A stretch of 64,000 bases of DNA from positions 28,984,330 to 29,048,329 of the forward strand of contig CM067566.1 of assembly GCA_034336665.1 (NCBI GenBank). The letters are read 5' to 3'. Of this stretch, positions 1 to 13,129 are shown piece by piece. Every line of letters starts with the position of its first letter. Position 1 is the first letter of the stretch. A program made the translations under genes and the position numbers. The notes under the pieces are model-generated. The model searched no databases, was not told the DNA's origin, and saw nothing but the letters and a program-made list of their open reading frames with translations. The stretch comes from Luscinia megarhynchos (Eukaryota; Chordata; Aves; Passeriformes; Turdidae).

Positions 1-514
1 ATTTTGCAATTAATTAATTGCAAAAGTGTTTGGGATTTCTCATACAAGGTAAGCTCTTAAAAACTTTGTCTATTTCCATAGAAAGATGTATATATTTCTA
101 TAAAAACAAACCATGTCCTTGGAAATATATGTAGTTGTATGACTACATAACAGTTCAATTAGCCCAGTTTCTAAGGTTTTGCCAGAAATAAACAGTAGCT
201 GACAATCCTATTAAGACTGAGGACCAAATGCTAAAGTTGACCAACTCCTATAGATTGCATTTTCTTAAATCATAAGTTCTTGACATATCAAATGTTTTCA
301 ATTTGCCTTTCTGCCATTTCTGCATTTCCCTTGTAGGTAAACTGTATTATGTGAATTTAAATAGATGTATTTATTAACTAGATTACATAATATATGATAA
401 ATATGGATAATTCTTAATTTGTATGTAAATAATTTAAATCTGGCATGTAACTTTGCTTCTGACAATTTTTTTTTCTTTTGGTGATGCTTGGAATTCTGCT
501 GGGGTTTTTAAAAG
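1..514 (+). other. ZDHHC2: ZDHHC2 intron, 3' part
   Basis: AT-rich sequence upstream of the DHHC exon. No exon, repeat or motif was recognised. It is the 3' end of an intron whose donor lies outside the window. Confidence 0.8.
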
Positions 515-547
515 ATGCATTTTGAAAATGGATCATCACTGTCCTTG
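515..547 (+). other. ZDHHC2: ZDHHC2 33-nt exon carrying the DHHC active site
   Basis: Acceptor AG at 513-514 and donor GTAAGT at 548 enclose 33 nt. They encode the last base of a Lys codon, ten whole codons ([10 protein letters not shown]) and two bases of Trp. This includes the Asp-His-His-Cys tetrad with the acyl-accepting cysteine. The acceptor has a poor pyrimidine tract (TTTTTAAAAG). The exon length is a multiple of three and both flanking introns have the same phase, so skipping it would stay in frame. Confidence 0.93.
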
Positions 548-3500
548 GTAAGTGTACTATTGGTTTTCTTATGTTCTGGTCTAGTAAAATACACTTTTGT
601 GGGGCCTGCCATGATGATGATGCTTCAGCATTCCTAGAGGTAGATGTGTATGTGAGGTTACTGTTCTTGCAGAACCGTTGGAGTTATTTACTGTATATCC
701 TCTTTTCCTAGTTGTGACATACAGAAAGAAGTTCACTTATCATTTTTCTTGGACTTTTGAGTTTGGTACCTCTTTATGTTTTTACAAGTATGGATGAAGT
801 AGACTTCTGATCAGACAGCACTTCTTTTAAGAATTTCATATTTTTTTCATGGAGTTTCAATATTACTGTGCCTCAGTTGCATTGAAGGATGAAGTGCAAC
901 CCTAGGTTTAAAATGAAAGGGCAAGGCTGTGCCCAGTTCCTTTTACTGAAGCTCCCAGGACAGCTGGAGTGGACTTGCTGGAAACACCCAAGTTAGCACT
1001 TTTAGTTTTAGGGGTTGTCTTTTTTTCATTCTTTCTCCCCTCTGCCTCCCACCCTCCCTCATTTTGGTGCCATGTCAGCCCACACAGTGGTTTTGTTCTT
1101 CTGTCTTTTCTTAGCAGCCCTTGGAAGCAGTGGATAGACAGGATATATAATTAATTTTGTGTCAGTTTGTCAGGTGTATCTCACAGAAATAATTAAATAT
1201 AATTGCTTACTGAGGTCCAAGTTTAGAGGATCAAGTGGTGCATGGCAGTTCCTCACCATATAAAATGATCAGAGAAGAATCCCCTAGGTTGGACAAACTG
1301 CATGGTAAATGGTTCTAAGCAGTGGTTTTGACACTTTCTTACATCAAATTCTAGGACAGAGGAGACTCTGTCCTGGGGCAGGAAGGGCTGCTGGGCTCTT
1401 CCTGTTTCTCTTGGTTCTAACTACAGCATCTGCCATAATGTCATTTGATTTTAAGCATCTCATCTTATTTTGCATCTACATAGTAGATACAATTGAAAGA
1501 ACTAGTTACCAGTGTGGGTAGAGTTTTTCTGCTGTAGGGATAATCAGAAAGTGAAAATTGATGATGTTCAGTGTTAATAGTGTGCTTCTTAAAAAAATCA
1601 TAAACAAAAAGAACAAACAAGGCCACAACGAAGCAAACAGGTGGAACAAATTTCTTAGAACAAAAAAAGACCATATCATTTTTTCAGCTTTTTAATACCT
1701 GCCTTGTCAAAAGCTCTAAGAAAACCAGGAAACAGTTGCCAGGCTATTCCTGACAAAGTATCAGTGAAAAGTCTCTATATGGCTATTAATATTCAGTACT
1801 ATAAACACTTATTCTTTGTGGTCTCTCTGGGATTTTTTGTGTTTTTCTGTCTTAAGACATTTACATGAAAATATCCTTCAGGTAAGCTTCAGTTTCAGAA
1901 TAAAAATCATCGTATCAAATAACAAATCATAAACGGTAACTAGGTTTTTTGTAAAGGGACAGCAAAGTGTTATTTCACTAGGGCAGAAATTTCTAGAAAA
2001 ACTGTTTTCCTCTCAGTAGTATTTGTTTACTATAGGTGTTCACACTTTTCTTAAACTAACAACATAAATCTTTTAAATTTGAGAGTATTTACACTGCTCA
2101 TTGGTTTTGATCTAATAAGCAATGGGTGCAAAAAGTAAAAATACAAATAGAGAAGGTATTGACAGATGTGCAATGCTTCTTGATGGAGAGATGTTCCTTT
2201 TGTACTCCAAGTAACAGAAATGCATTAGAAAAAGAGGTATTTTTCTTAATTTGAGCAGATGTGCACAGTACCTTGCTCACCCTAAAGAAAAGAACTATGT
2301 GGAAGAAACAAAAGAGTTTTGAAATACTGCAGAGGTGCTGATTAAGCTTTATAGTTTCCTGTAAAGACCCATGTTCAGAGGTTCTTAGGGAAAGACGTGG
2401 CTATCTTGCCAACAAAAGTAGGGGTGCAATTCAGTGTAATGGATGGGATTGAGCCTCTCATCATTAGGTTCTGCTTTGCTTTTCATGTTGTGATTTTTTG
2501 GTGGGAGCAAGTTGGGTGGGAAGGAAGGGAGAAAGAACTCACGTGATGCTTAGGGAGAGCAGGGAAACAGCAATGACAGCTCTCTCTAATGTAATATTCT
2601 GCTAGGAGAAGGATTTCTGGAGAGAGGATGGGTAAAAATAGCCTATGGAAGGTAAGATGAAGCTTCTGGAAGGCAGAGGTAATAAGAGGTTGTCGTGTCC
2701 TAGCTCCAGGTCAGCTGTCTGCTGCTCTCTGGAAGGCTTTATTTTGGCTGTCACTCCTGCACTAATGGAGGCACTGTGATAAACGGAAATATTTAACACT
2801 AACTGCCCACTAACTATTCTGAAAGGTTTAAGTGATGCCTTGGAGATTTCTAGTGCTGCTGCTACTCACTGTTTACAGATGGAGCTGCAGGTGGGAATCC
2901 AGAGCCTTGAGGCATCACCAAAAATAGTTAGTATATAACACTCTTAGTACTAACTAAGTGTGTTTAGGAGCAATTCAAAACATCTTCCCTTTATCTTTTG
3001 AGTAATCCAAATAGCTAGCATCTCCTGGAATCTGTGATGCTTTTTGTAACTGAGCTGTATCACCTTCAGTGCCTTGTAAATTACTTCTTTGCCTGGCATT
3101 TTCAGTAAACTAACCCCTCAGACAGGAATGATGTATATTCTTCTTGTACTTGAAAATGGAGCTTATAAAATGTTAGCTATAATCCAAATTGTTATTCTGG
3201 ACTGTTCTGACTGTGTGAATGTTTCACTGCAATAATATACCATTATTTAGCCGGTTGTTGGTATATTTATCAGTTTTACTCTTAGAAATGTTAGACTTCA
3301 AATCTAACCACCGTTCTTGAGGTTTAAGATTTTATGCTACATGTTCAAACAGTAGAATTAGAAAATCTTGTCAATCTTCTGATGAACTACTCCTTGCCAG
3401 TAAGACCTCTGCAGTCTGGACCTTGACAAAATTCAAGGGAGCATAATAATTTATGCAAGTTTATTTTAATATGTGTACCACATGCCGTTGTGCAAAACAA

Positions 3501-6500
3501 CAATTAGAAATAAAACTATCTTTGATTCAAGAAACTTCATCTTTGGGGAACAACTTGGTATTTCTTTTCTGATATTTCTGATATTTCTTTTCTCACATCA
3601 AACAATGTCTTAAGTAAGAACAGTTCAAAAATAAGTATGATGAAAGAAAAGTAGGATCATCGTAGAAAACTTAAACCTGAATTGCTTGCAGTTTATCATG
3701 GAATTGCTTACTTTGACATATTTAATTAAAAAAACCTACTTCACTGTGGATAATTTTATATTTACTTCTTGATAAGAATAATGATGGGCTTAAAAACATT
3801 TTCTTTTTCTTTAATTAGAACAATGTGTTATGAATGCTTAACTGTAGTTAATAGGAATGCTTTAGCTATTGCTGCATGTTTAAATGACAATGCAAAATGT
3901 AATGTTTAGCAAGGTGTTATGTTTTGTCTAAACAAATCTTAGAAGAAACTGACCCAACTCATTACCCCCCTGAGAATGGGTAACAGTAATGTACAGTGAA
4001 AATTTCTTTGCTTTTTTAAGATTTTACCCTTATCTGATTAGCATCTCCTCTGCCATTAGCATCACCATCTCCCTAAAGAAGAGAATAGTTGTGGTAACTT
4101 GCCTTGCACTTTTGGAAGCTGAAGTTGAGCCTCACTACACATTCTTTGGGTTTTGGGGGGTTTTTATGAGAATTAGTTATCAATACACAAGTATCTTTAT
4201 GGGTGCAGTCTTCTCTTAAGTGACTGATCTTTGAGACAACAGTATCAGTTAGGTTTTTTTTTAAGCTTATAAGAGGAGTTCTGTCGAGGTTAGTGCAAAG
4301 ATAGCTTTGATTAGCTTCTCAATTCAGCCAAATAAAAGAGGAAGCAGTTTACCAATAAACTGCCCATGGGGAGTGCTCCAGTATTTTTTCATTTGGTGGG
4401 TGTAATATCATTATATGCTTAATAGCACTCTGAAGTTCATAACACATAATATGTTGTTTCTAATGGGAAGCTACTATGGTACTAAATGCATCCTCATCAT
4501 CATAGTGAATACTAGTTGCTCATTATCATGTATAAAAATCTTTACAAATGGGAGATGATCTTAAAGCCCATAAATGAAAATTGTAAAATTAGATGTATTT
4601 TAACATTTAGATGTGCTTGTAATGTCTTATTCCCTGTCATGTTGTCACTGATATGGAATGTTTTCTATTCCAGAGAAGTATTTCTCTCATTATTTTATGT
4701 AAATATAAATATTTTTAGGAATCTCCTATGAATGCTGTTACATTTGAGAATCTTACTTAGAAGTTTTATGATGTGAGAAGTTTTAAGTATATAGTATGAT
4801 TAATGAGGGAGGATCTGGATTAAATGAGACTGCTTTTATTCTGAAAAAATTCAGTCAAATCTCAGTTCCTGGCTTTCTGCTGTCCCAAGTGACATGCACT
4901 ATGTCTAATGGTATAACATAGATACTTACCTGCAAACTAAAAAAAAAGGGCTAACTGCCATGACATTTATATCAGATGTGCTGAGAACAAATTTCCTACC
5001 ATAAGTGAAAATATAATTTCAGTAAGTTGTTGAAAGCAGCGTTACCTGATAAAGTTCTTTGAGCTTTTTTGTGGTGGTGGTTTGATTTGGGTTACCACAC
5101 TAATTTGAGAATTGAAACTAAATCCATTCCAGTAGCTTGAGGCAGCAGAGACAGGAAGTAAAACTTGGTTTACATGCTGGTATAAATGTTTTTAGATAAA
5201 TAAGTTTAATTTAAATTGGATGAAAGCAAAGAGAACTTTCATGACCTTTCATTTTTTACGTGTTTTTTGTTTGTTTTTATCAGGGTGAACAACTGTGTAG
5301 GATTCTCCAATTACAAATTTTTTCTTCTCTTCTTGGCTTACTCACTACTGTATTGCCTTTTCATTGCTGCAACAGATTTGCAGTACTTCATAAAGTTTTG
5401 GACAGTAAGTACTCTGATCTACACACTGTCTTTAAGTGTGTGAAGTTATTGCTGTGCAAGAAATCTAAGATTCTAAGGGGACCTACAAAAAAGCTAAAGA
5501 TAGACATTTTTACAGGGACATGTAGTGATAGGACAAGGAGGAATGGCTTTAAGGTGAAAGATGGCAGATACTGATTATTTATTAGGAAGAAGTTCTTTAC
5601 AGTGAGGGTGGTGAGGCACTGGAACAGGCTGCCCAGAGAAGTTATCAATTCCCCGTCCCTGGAAGTGTTCCAGGCCAGGTTGGATGGGGCTTTGGGAACT
5701 AAATGATTGTTAAGGTCCCTTCCAAGCCATTTCTTTTTCCAAGGCATTACCTTGTAAACTGTTATCTCCTAATGTCATGTACAAAAGTATAGCCTATATA
5801 TACAATCATAGCCTTCAAATTTTTCAAATTATTCTTCTCTAAAGGACTCTTCAAAGTTCAGATCTAAATTTCAGATTCTTGCTCTCAGTATTTATAGTTT
5901 CCCAAGGAAGGGCCTGTTGCTTTAACTTAGATGCTGCCACCAACCTAATTGCATGGCTGTCTGTACATAGAAGGTGTATAATCATTTATTGATATTCTTG
6001 TTGTGTGGTGTATTTGTCTGTGTGCTGAATTTGATTTGGTTGAATAGAGGATTATTAATAATCAAATGAAACATCTATTTCCCCAATTCTAATTGTTTGG
6101 TTTTTTTAATTTTTAGAATGGCCTTCCTGATACTCAAGCCAAGTTCCACATCATGTTTTTATTCTTTGCTGCAGCTATGTTTTCTGTCAGTTTGTCTTCT
6201 TTGTTTGGGTATCACTGTTGGCTTGTCAGCAAGAATAAATCTACATTGGGTAAGTAGATTTAATGCTTCTGTGTTTGACAGCAAAAAAATGAATAATAAA
6301 TGTATCTTATATGCATGGGGGTAATGGATGAAGTGGGCAATGCTACACAGATTCCTTGGATCTTGGTTAGAAGTCTCCAAGTTCTTCTGCTCCCTGGAAA
6401 TTTTGCCTCTTTCTCTCTTGCCACAAAGGGCCAAGCTATTAATGAACTTAATGTTCTTCCTCTCACTTTCCACCCACAGTTTATTAAGAGAGACTAAATA

Positions 6501-9500
6501 AACTAAAAAAATTAAAATCAAGATAAATTTCTAATAAATGGAGAACAGACTACTGTGTGCTTGCACACATAATGTTTGAATGCATGTGTGTCTGATCACA
6601 AAGCTTAATAAATAAAGTCCTGAAGACTTAAGTGCCTGTTCTCTGCTCCATGCTGGACTGTAATAATGTCAATTTGCAGTATGTTCATTAAAATTTCTGA
6701 ATCTCTAAATGCTTTCCTGTTAACATAAGCTTATTTTAAAGTAGGCAAATGAATTGACCTGTTTTTTCCAGTTCTCTTTGGATTTGTTGATGATGATTAA
6801 TGATGATTTTGATGATTCATGGAAAACTTTGAAAATAGGTATCTGTATCAATGAAAGAAAGCTTGTTTACTTCAAGATTTCCTCTAGGATTTTTGAGTTT
6901 CTTCAGTATTCTAACAAATCATTGAATTTGAACAATTTTTTTACTGGTATTAATTTCTATCTAGGTATAAGTATAGAAAAGTTTTATTAAATATGCTTAT
7001 TTGAACAATAGTTAATTAATGTTCTGTTTATAAACTGATCTTATAATTTTAGTGCAAAAAAATTGTTCAAAGGTAATCATAATATATTACACTTTTAATT
7101 AAACATTTTGTGTTTCAAAACAAATGAAATCCCATGCTGATAATATAACATGTTTCCTGCATACTTGATGTACTCAAAAAGATCTGGGTGTCTCTTCCCA
7201 TTTTACTTTGGGAAATAGCTCAATATGTGAAGCCTTAAAATAGTGAAGTAAGTATAAATATAATGAAGAAAGCCTTAAAATAATGAAGCCTTGAAGTAAT
7301 GAAGCCATGATAGCTTTAAGTGTGACTGTGCTTAAATCATCCAGGGAGTTCTTTTCCTAATATGTGCATCTAAAAGGGTGCCCCCATCTTCCCTTCCCCC
7401 TTCTTTGTTGTAATTAAGGCACAGTGCATGTGGAAGGTCATTTCCAGCAGTTCATAGCTGAGGTTTGCAGAAGGGCAGTCTCAGCATGGTTCTGACATGG
7501 TTTGTGTGAGCTGTCCTGTCAGGACATCAGGACAGAGCTTGCCTGCTATGTATAGCCAATTAAGGGAATTAAATGGCTATCAGTCACTTGCTGGAAAGTG
7601 AATGAATTTTCTGCTTCAGGCACTTTGCAACACTTGAAGCTATATTTAGCTCTCTTCTCCAGAAATTTAGGTTGGATGGCCAGGGGGAATAATCTGGGTC
7701 TATGAGCAAAGATGTTTCTTGATGCAGTGGAAAAAACACACAGTATTTTCATACCCCAGTGTGTGAAAAATTAGTCTTACTACTAAAGTGGGTTAACTTT
7801 TCCTTTTTTCCATTACTTTTTCTGTAGTAAACCCTTTGTTTTGGTTTTTCTTTTTTGAACACTGTCTGTGGTATAGTCACATGCTGAAATCTTCATATAA
7901 ACATACCATGCATTCTTAAAAACTGAGTTCCTCACTGTTCCTTGCCTTGATGAGGGAGGAGGGTGAAGGAGACTTCTACCCTTCCTAAGCCACTGGACTT
8001 GCTCCACATGCACAGTGCCAGTGTAGCACTGATTTTGGCTTCCAAGAGTGCCCTTGCTCCCTTTCTCAGCCATTTGGGCAACACAGCCTTTCCTCTTGGG
8101 TGATGGCACCCACAGTGAAAGTGCCTAAGTACTGGTGGGAGGCTTCAACATGCTAACATGCAGAGAGGTCTAATTAATCTTTTTTTCTTTTAAGAGGTAT
8201 TCAGAGCTCCCATATTTCGTCACAGAACAGATAAGAATGGCTTTAGCCTGGGCTTCAGCAAAAACCTAAGGCAGGTGTTTGGTGATGAGAAGAAATATTG
8301 GTTGCTGCCTGTGTTTTCAAGGTATGCTGTTCCTAATGCTTCACTGGTTTAAACTGCTGAATAATCAGGATCCAGAAAGTTTGGGGGATGGTTAGTTTTT
8401 TGAAATAAGATACCGTAGCACTTTTAATAAAAAAATTTCTTCAAACTTGAGAGATTTTGGTATATATGACACTAATTTTGAATTTTTCAGTTTAGGGGAT
8501 GGTTGCTCCTTTCCAACTTGCCTTGTTAATCAGGATCCTGAGCAAGCTTCCACACCTGGTGGACCTAATTCAACATCCAAAAAGTAATCTGCTTTTTGTT
8601 ACCCATTTCAAATAGTTGATTTTTTTTTTCCTGTGCACACATAAAGCAGAATGATGTATAATATACTTAAAAGTGGTAAGCAAATGAAGAGTATCCTTTT
8701 AATAAATCCAAGTCATATTTTAACAGTTAAGCTGTAAATCAGGTAATCCTCAGATTTATATTTAAATTTATGGAAATGAGGTGGGGTGGGTTTTTCCTGT
8801 GATGTGCTTTGTCTCGCTTCAGTGGCATCCCTGAATTTTTCACACCTGCCTAACAATCAGTACCAGCAGTATTCTTTATGCATACACATGAGATGGTTAG
8901 TCAATCTGACTGTGATACAAATGCACTGCCCTGCATGGCTTTTGGGGGACCCCTGCTATTTATTGTCTGGTGAAAGCTGCTTCATATAAAGGCAATCATC
9001 CCTGATGGCACTTGGGACAAAGCACAGGAAGCTGAATATTAAGTCTTGTTTCTGCTGATGGTAGAACATGTTTTATTAATTCTTATCCTTAATGGACATG
9101 GTATCTTTAAAAAGTGAAAAGTATGCATATTCTCCTTTAAATAAATTCATATTGCATCTTTGTTGAAACATTTATGTAATGTAGAGCATGGTAAGTATAG
9201 TGAATGTGTGGCTAAGAAATTATAATGGAATCATAGTGACAATCTTCTATTCATAAAAGAAATATATGACATTTCAGCTAGCTTTTTTACTGATGTTTTA
9301 TCTTATCCCAGCATTCTGTAGCTTACGCTAGGAAAGAGATTTTGGAGATATTCTCTCCACTATTTATCATGTCAAGTTTGTTGTAGTGAAGAAGAATATA
9401 GGTAAGAGTGCATTTGGGGCTAAAGTACATGTACTAATATAAAGTAGTTGTCAAATTCAAAATCCCTGTGCTTTTTAGATTGTGCTTGCACTTGTGATAA

Positions 9501-10238
9501 CTACAGTGTAATATATGTAATGATAAAAAAGTAGTGATTCATCAGACAAGAAGCAAGGTGAGGTAAAGAAAATACTGCATATGACAAACTGTTTGTAATG
9601 TGTGATAAGATGATGAAAAATTACTGCAGTTCACTAATGTTCTTTTTATTGGCACTACAGTGAGAGCCATCTGTTTCCAGCAAAGCCGTTGCGTGATTCC
9701 CAGAGCCACCTACTTACAGATACACCAACTTGGTCAGAAACTACTGCAAAGGCTGAAAAGGGCAAAGTTGGTAAGGAGTTGACTCATGATTTGTGTTGTA
9801 TAAACTAGTTTTGGAGGATATGGTGTAATAATGGCCACAGTCACGTGGTTTGTACTCGTGAGCCAAAATTCATGAAGGTTTTTTTAAAATACGTGCTAGT
9901 AGGAAGTTCCATGTGTCAAGCTGCTGTGCCTTTCCCAGTTAAACCTGACCAAGGGATATCACAACACTGGTACCAGTAGGTGCTAATTATTTTCTAGGCC
10001 TGACAGCACCTTTGATAACAAATTGCTTATAAAAGAGGTGACACCTATTTGCAGCTATTGAAAAGCCATGTAATAGACGTGGGATGGGAGTAGACTTGGT
10101 AATAGAGTAATGACATCAAAATAATTGTTAATTCAAGGTTGTATTATTTGCTGAAATAGACCTTTTACTGTGGGAATACTGTTTTTTGTCTTTTAAGGTA
10201 TGAGCAATCCTGCATTAACCATGGAAAATGAAACCTAA
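515..10238 (+). CDS. ZDHHC2: ZDHHC2 palmitoyltransferase, 3' seven coding exons (partial)
   Basis: Membrane S-acyltransferase that moves palmitate from acyl-CoA, through its DHHC cysteine, onto cysteines of target proteins; the mammalian enzyme works at the plasma membrane and recycling endosomes. Coding exons read from the sequence are 515-547, 5284-5404, 6117-6249, 8195-8321, 8491-8583, 9661-9770 and 10198-10238 (stop TAA). All junctions are AG/GT and the reading phase is continuous, giving 218 whole codons plus the stop. In order they encode [11 protein letters not shown] (catalytic), [13 protein letters not shown], two membrane segments (about [17 protein letters not shown] and [17 protein letters not shown]), the STLE (TTxE-like) motif, then a cytosolic tail with an SQSHLL (SxxxLL) motif and the end [11 protein letters not shown]. 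SxxxLL and NP motifs in this tail are reported endosomal sorting signals in mammals. The exons for the first two membrane segments and the start of the cysteine-rich domain lie left of the window. Paralogues ZDHHC15 and ZDHHC20 fit the tail less well. Confidence 0.97.
548..5283 (+). other. ZDHHC2: ZDHHC2 intron
   Basis: Intron of 4.7 kb between the DHHC exon and the VNNCVGF exon, bounded by GTAAGT and a T-rich tract ending TTTTTATCAG. It is AT-rich with no recognisable coding exon or interspersed repeat, apart from the inverted-repeat structure listed at 2809-2932. Confidence 0.85.
2809..2932. repeat. Two-step inverted repeat (hairpin or MITE-like) in ZDHHC2 intron
   Basis: Two nested perfect inverted pairs enclose a 69-bp loop. 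The outer pair is ACTAACTATT (2809-2818) with AATAGTTAGT (2923-2932). The inner pair is GTGATGCCT (2832-2840) with AGGCATCAC (2910-2918). The spacers between pairs are unequal (13 and 4 nt), so a folded form would have a bulge. It could be a short decayed DNA-transposon relic or a chance structure. No protein or family was recognised. Confidence 0.5.
5472..5745 (+). repeat. CR1 LINE 3' fragment, sense
   Basis: Recognisable CR1 3'-end sequence in the forward direction: AGGAAGAAGTTCTTTACAG, then GAGGCACTGGAACAGGCTG, then a 'ccaggttggatggggc' stretch and 'ggtcccttccaa'. It starts about 70 bp after the donor of the ZDHHC2 exon ending at 5404. The left limit is approximate. Reading frames across it are not real genes. 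Confidence 0.88.
6250..8194 (+). other. ZDHHC2: ZDHHC2 intron
   Basis: Intron of 1.9 kb between the STL exon and the VFRAPIFR exon. It contains a short local duplication with a 40-bp period near 7231-7310. No other feature was recognised. Confidence 0.8.
7231..7310 (+). repeat. Imperfect 40-bp tandem duplication
   Basis: The 18-mer AGCCTTAAAATAGTGAAG at 7231 recurs with one mismatch exactly 40 bp later at 7271, followed by further GAAG-rich sequence. The second halves of the two units match only loosely. It is probably replication slippage in an AT-rich intron. Confidence 0.55.
8584..9660 (+). other. ZDHHC2: ZDHHC2 intron
   Basis: Intron of 1.1 kb starting GTAATC and ending GGCACTACAG. Nothing recognisable inside. 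Confidence 0.8.
9771..10197 (+). other. ZDHHC2: ZDHHC2 intron
   Basis: Intron of 427 bp between GTAAGG and the T-rich acceptor TGTCTTTTAAG, ahead of the exon encoding the C-terminal [11 protein letters not shown] and the stop codon. No other feature seen. Confidence 0.8.
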
Positions 10239-10275
10239 TTTCCCTTAAAAGAAACATCTGAATGTGTAAGGAAAG

Positions 10276-13129
10276 GTATGTTAATATCCTCTGTATTTAA
10301 TATTTATTCGATGATTCCTTACCATTTGAAGAATGCACAAAAAAAAATTACTAAAACACTACTTATCAGTTTTCTTTTCTTCAATTAATTTTTTTATCAC
10401 ATGTAGTAGCACATGAATTCATAGTTTTAAACTAAACCTCCTACTTCTTGATATATCATGTTTTCAAATTAGTTTGATCTTCACACTCATTGGTTTTTAG
10501 GTAAGAATCCAATATATTACTATTATTATTATTCGCTTTCTTTAGAAAGATACTTAAATATTGAGTGTTCAAGTTGTTCAGCCAGTATTTATAACACCAA
10601 GTTTAAAAATTAGGCTATTCTTAACACTTCATGCAAAGATCATAGCTTTGTCTGCTAAAATAGATAAAAGTCTATCAAATGATGAAGAAAAAAGGATTTA
10701 ATCTAATCTATAAGCTATTAGTATCTTGCTCTGAGTCAGGTATTGAGCTACATCCTATTTAGTAGCAAAAACATGCTGCTAACTAAAGACCAAAGGAAGT
10801 CCTGAGTGTTTAATCACCTGCTGTCAAAAATAGCTGAGATTTTCTTGATTTCTTGCATTAATACCTTGCAACACAGACTTCTCAGAAAGCAGGTTTGAGA
10901 AGCAGCTAGTAAATTCTGTTAGGTACATAACAGGAGTTGACTTTTACCCTGGGTTGTGGAGAATGAGCACAATCATCATATTCAGTCATTCACACTTGAA
11001 TATAGCTAACTCCACCAAAACATATGGAATTAAATTACTTTGTATTTAAAACTGTATTAAAAGTTTGACTCCAGCCCTAAGAATTTCTGCATACCAAATA
11101 ATTGGTATGGAGGAGTTGTTGCAGCCAGGTAATTCCTTCTCTTCTGTTGGAAGCACCTTTTCAGTCATCCTGAAAAAGTATCTCAAGTGAATGTCCTTGA
11201 TTTATGTGTGGTATGACTATTGGACATGCTCTCATGGCCGTGAGGTTGCTCATGGTCCCTCATGGAAGAAATGAAAAGCATGGAAAGTCATCAGGGAGCT
11301 GCAGTGATTGTTACTAGACCCATTAGGAATGGTATTGCACTGTCAGGAAGATTATAGAAGTAGTAGGTGTGAAGATACCAACAGATGGGCCCATAGCTTC
11401 TACCAGAAAGTTCCCGGAAACTCAGTTTGGTTCAGAAGAGAAATTTAAAAACCTCTTGGCCCTTACATTCTGGTTTTGTGTTCAGTGATGAAGACACAGA
11501 AGACACAGTTCCAGATATAGGTACATCTGCAAAGTTGATGGTGATGTGAAGTGTTAGAGGTGTTGAAAATGTGGGTGTCAGATGAACAGAGTTAGAGATG
11601 AGCAAAGGAAACTCAGACAGTGTCTGCAATTTGCACTGCTCTGTGTATGATATTTTAATAGAATATGAACCCCTCATTTCTAACCCTTTGTTCAAAATGT
11701 AAAAAGGTTGCATTTCTGCACTGTTTACTCCATCAGTTCTTTCAACAAAACAACTGCTTCTGGAAAAGACTAAATTACTTTCCTTCAGTTAGTTTAATGT
11801 TTTACATGTCATCACTAATCAAGAGTAAAATATTGGAGACAGATTTTAAAGAAACAGATTCTTGGATTGTTACAGAAATACCATTAATTGCAACTAGTTT
11901 TATCAGATTGGAGTCAGGACTTTCTAAAGTCATAGCATTTTATTTACTTCAGTAACAGCTTTTAAACTTTAATCTTTCTTTGAAGAGTGTGTACATTTTA
12001 TTGGAACTTTGTAATTCAGATTACTCTGAATATCAAACATGGCCTGTGACTGTTCTAAAGATGTTAAAAGTGGGTGGATTTTCCCATCAGTTTAGCTTGA
12101 TAAACATCTTGTGTTCTTTTTAAACTATTTTCTTCTTTTAGTCCAGTCTGAGAAAGAGTTCTGTTTGCAGATGATTACTTTACTCTGTGGGGTTTGGGAG
12201 CTTTGTTTGGTGTTGTTTTTTGCTTTTTGGAAAGCATCCATTTTGAAACATGGCTTTTTAAAGAGAGACTACTTTCAGAGGAGGTTATGTTCCAAAGAGT
12301 AAGTCTAAAGTCACATAAAGGGGCTCCTGGAAGTTGGTTTTGCCTCACTTGGATTCATGCACTTTTGGAAGAGTAGTAAGGACTGGTAGTTCTCTGACAC
12401 GAGCATTTGGTTGTTTGCTTAGCTCTGAGATACTTCTATGTGGCAGTTAAAACTTTCTGGAGAAGTAACAAAAAAGGTAGATTACTGTTTGCATATATAT
12501 GACATACAGTTGCTGGAATAGGAGCCCTTATATAAAAACTTCTTTTAGCTACTTTGCATTTAGCTTCATTACATTCTTGTCAATATGTGAGTTATATTTG
12601 TTCCTAGGAATTGAATAGAATACTTTTAATAGAGGTGCTGAAGTCACCACAACAAAACCAAGTAATTTTGTCTTAGATATGAAAAATCCAGCCAGCAGCC
12701 TCTTCCAATGTGTCAGAGTTAGAATTTCTGTCCCACTGAAGGATCTGTTCAATATCCTGTATCCTATAATCCTTCATATTTCTGCAGAGGACTAATTACT
12801 GAAAGTGCCAGATATAGTTTACACTAATGTAATAGAGAATTGTTTTTTAATTATGTTGGTATCTGGAAGTACTGTAAAAATAGCTCATGTCCTTTTATAA
12901 ACTGGTGGCCTGCTTGCTGTGTAGTCAGTACTTATCTCTGTCATCCTGAAGTAGATTAATAACATATCTCTGAACAGTCTTACTGGGTTCCTCTTCAGGG
13001 TGGGATTTTTATTCTGCTGTTAGTCACTTTCCCCTTCAAATCGGGGAGACTTGTTACAATAACATAATGTTAAAGTGTTCTTTGATTCAAATAATGTGTT
13101 TTGTGATAATATTAATCTTCCACTTTCAG
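10276..13129 (+). other. ZDHHC2: Probable ZDHHC2 3' UTR intron
   Basis: The stop codon ends at 10238, and 37 nt later a strong donor (AAAG|GTATGT) begins at 10276. A convincing acceptor (CTTCCACTTTCAG) ends at 13129. The interval is AT-rich with a short ATT-type run near 10518-10533. No repeat or coding signal was recognised. A stop this close to the last junction would escape nonsense-mediated decay. The splice assignment is inference. Confidence 0.6.
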
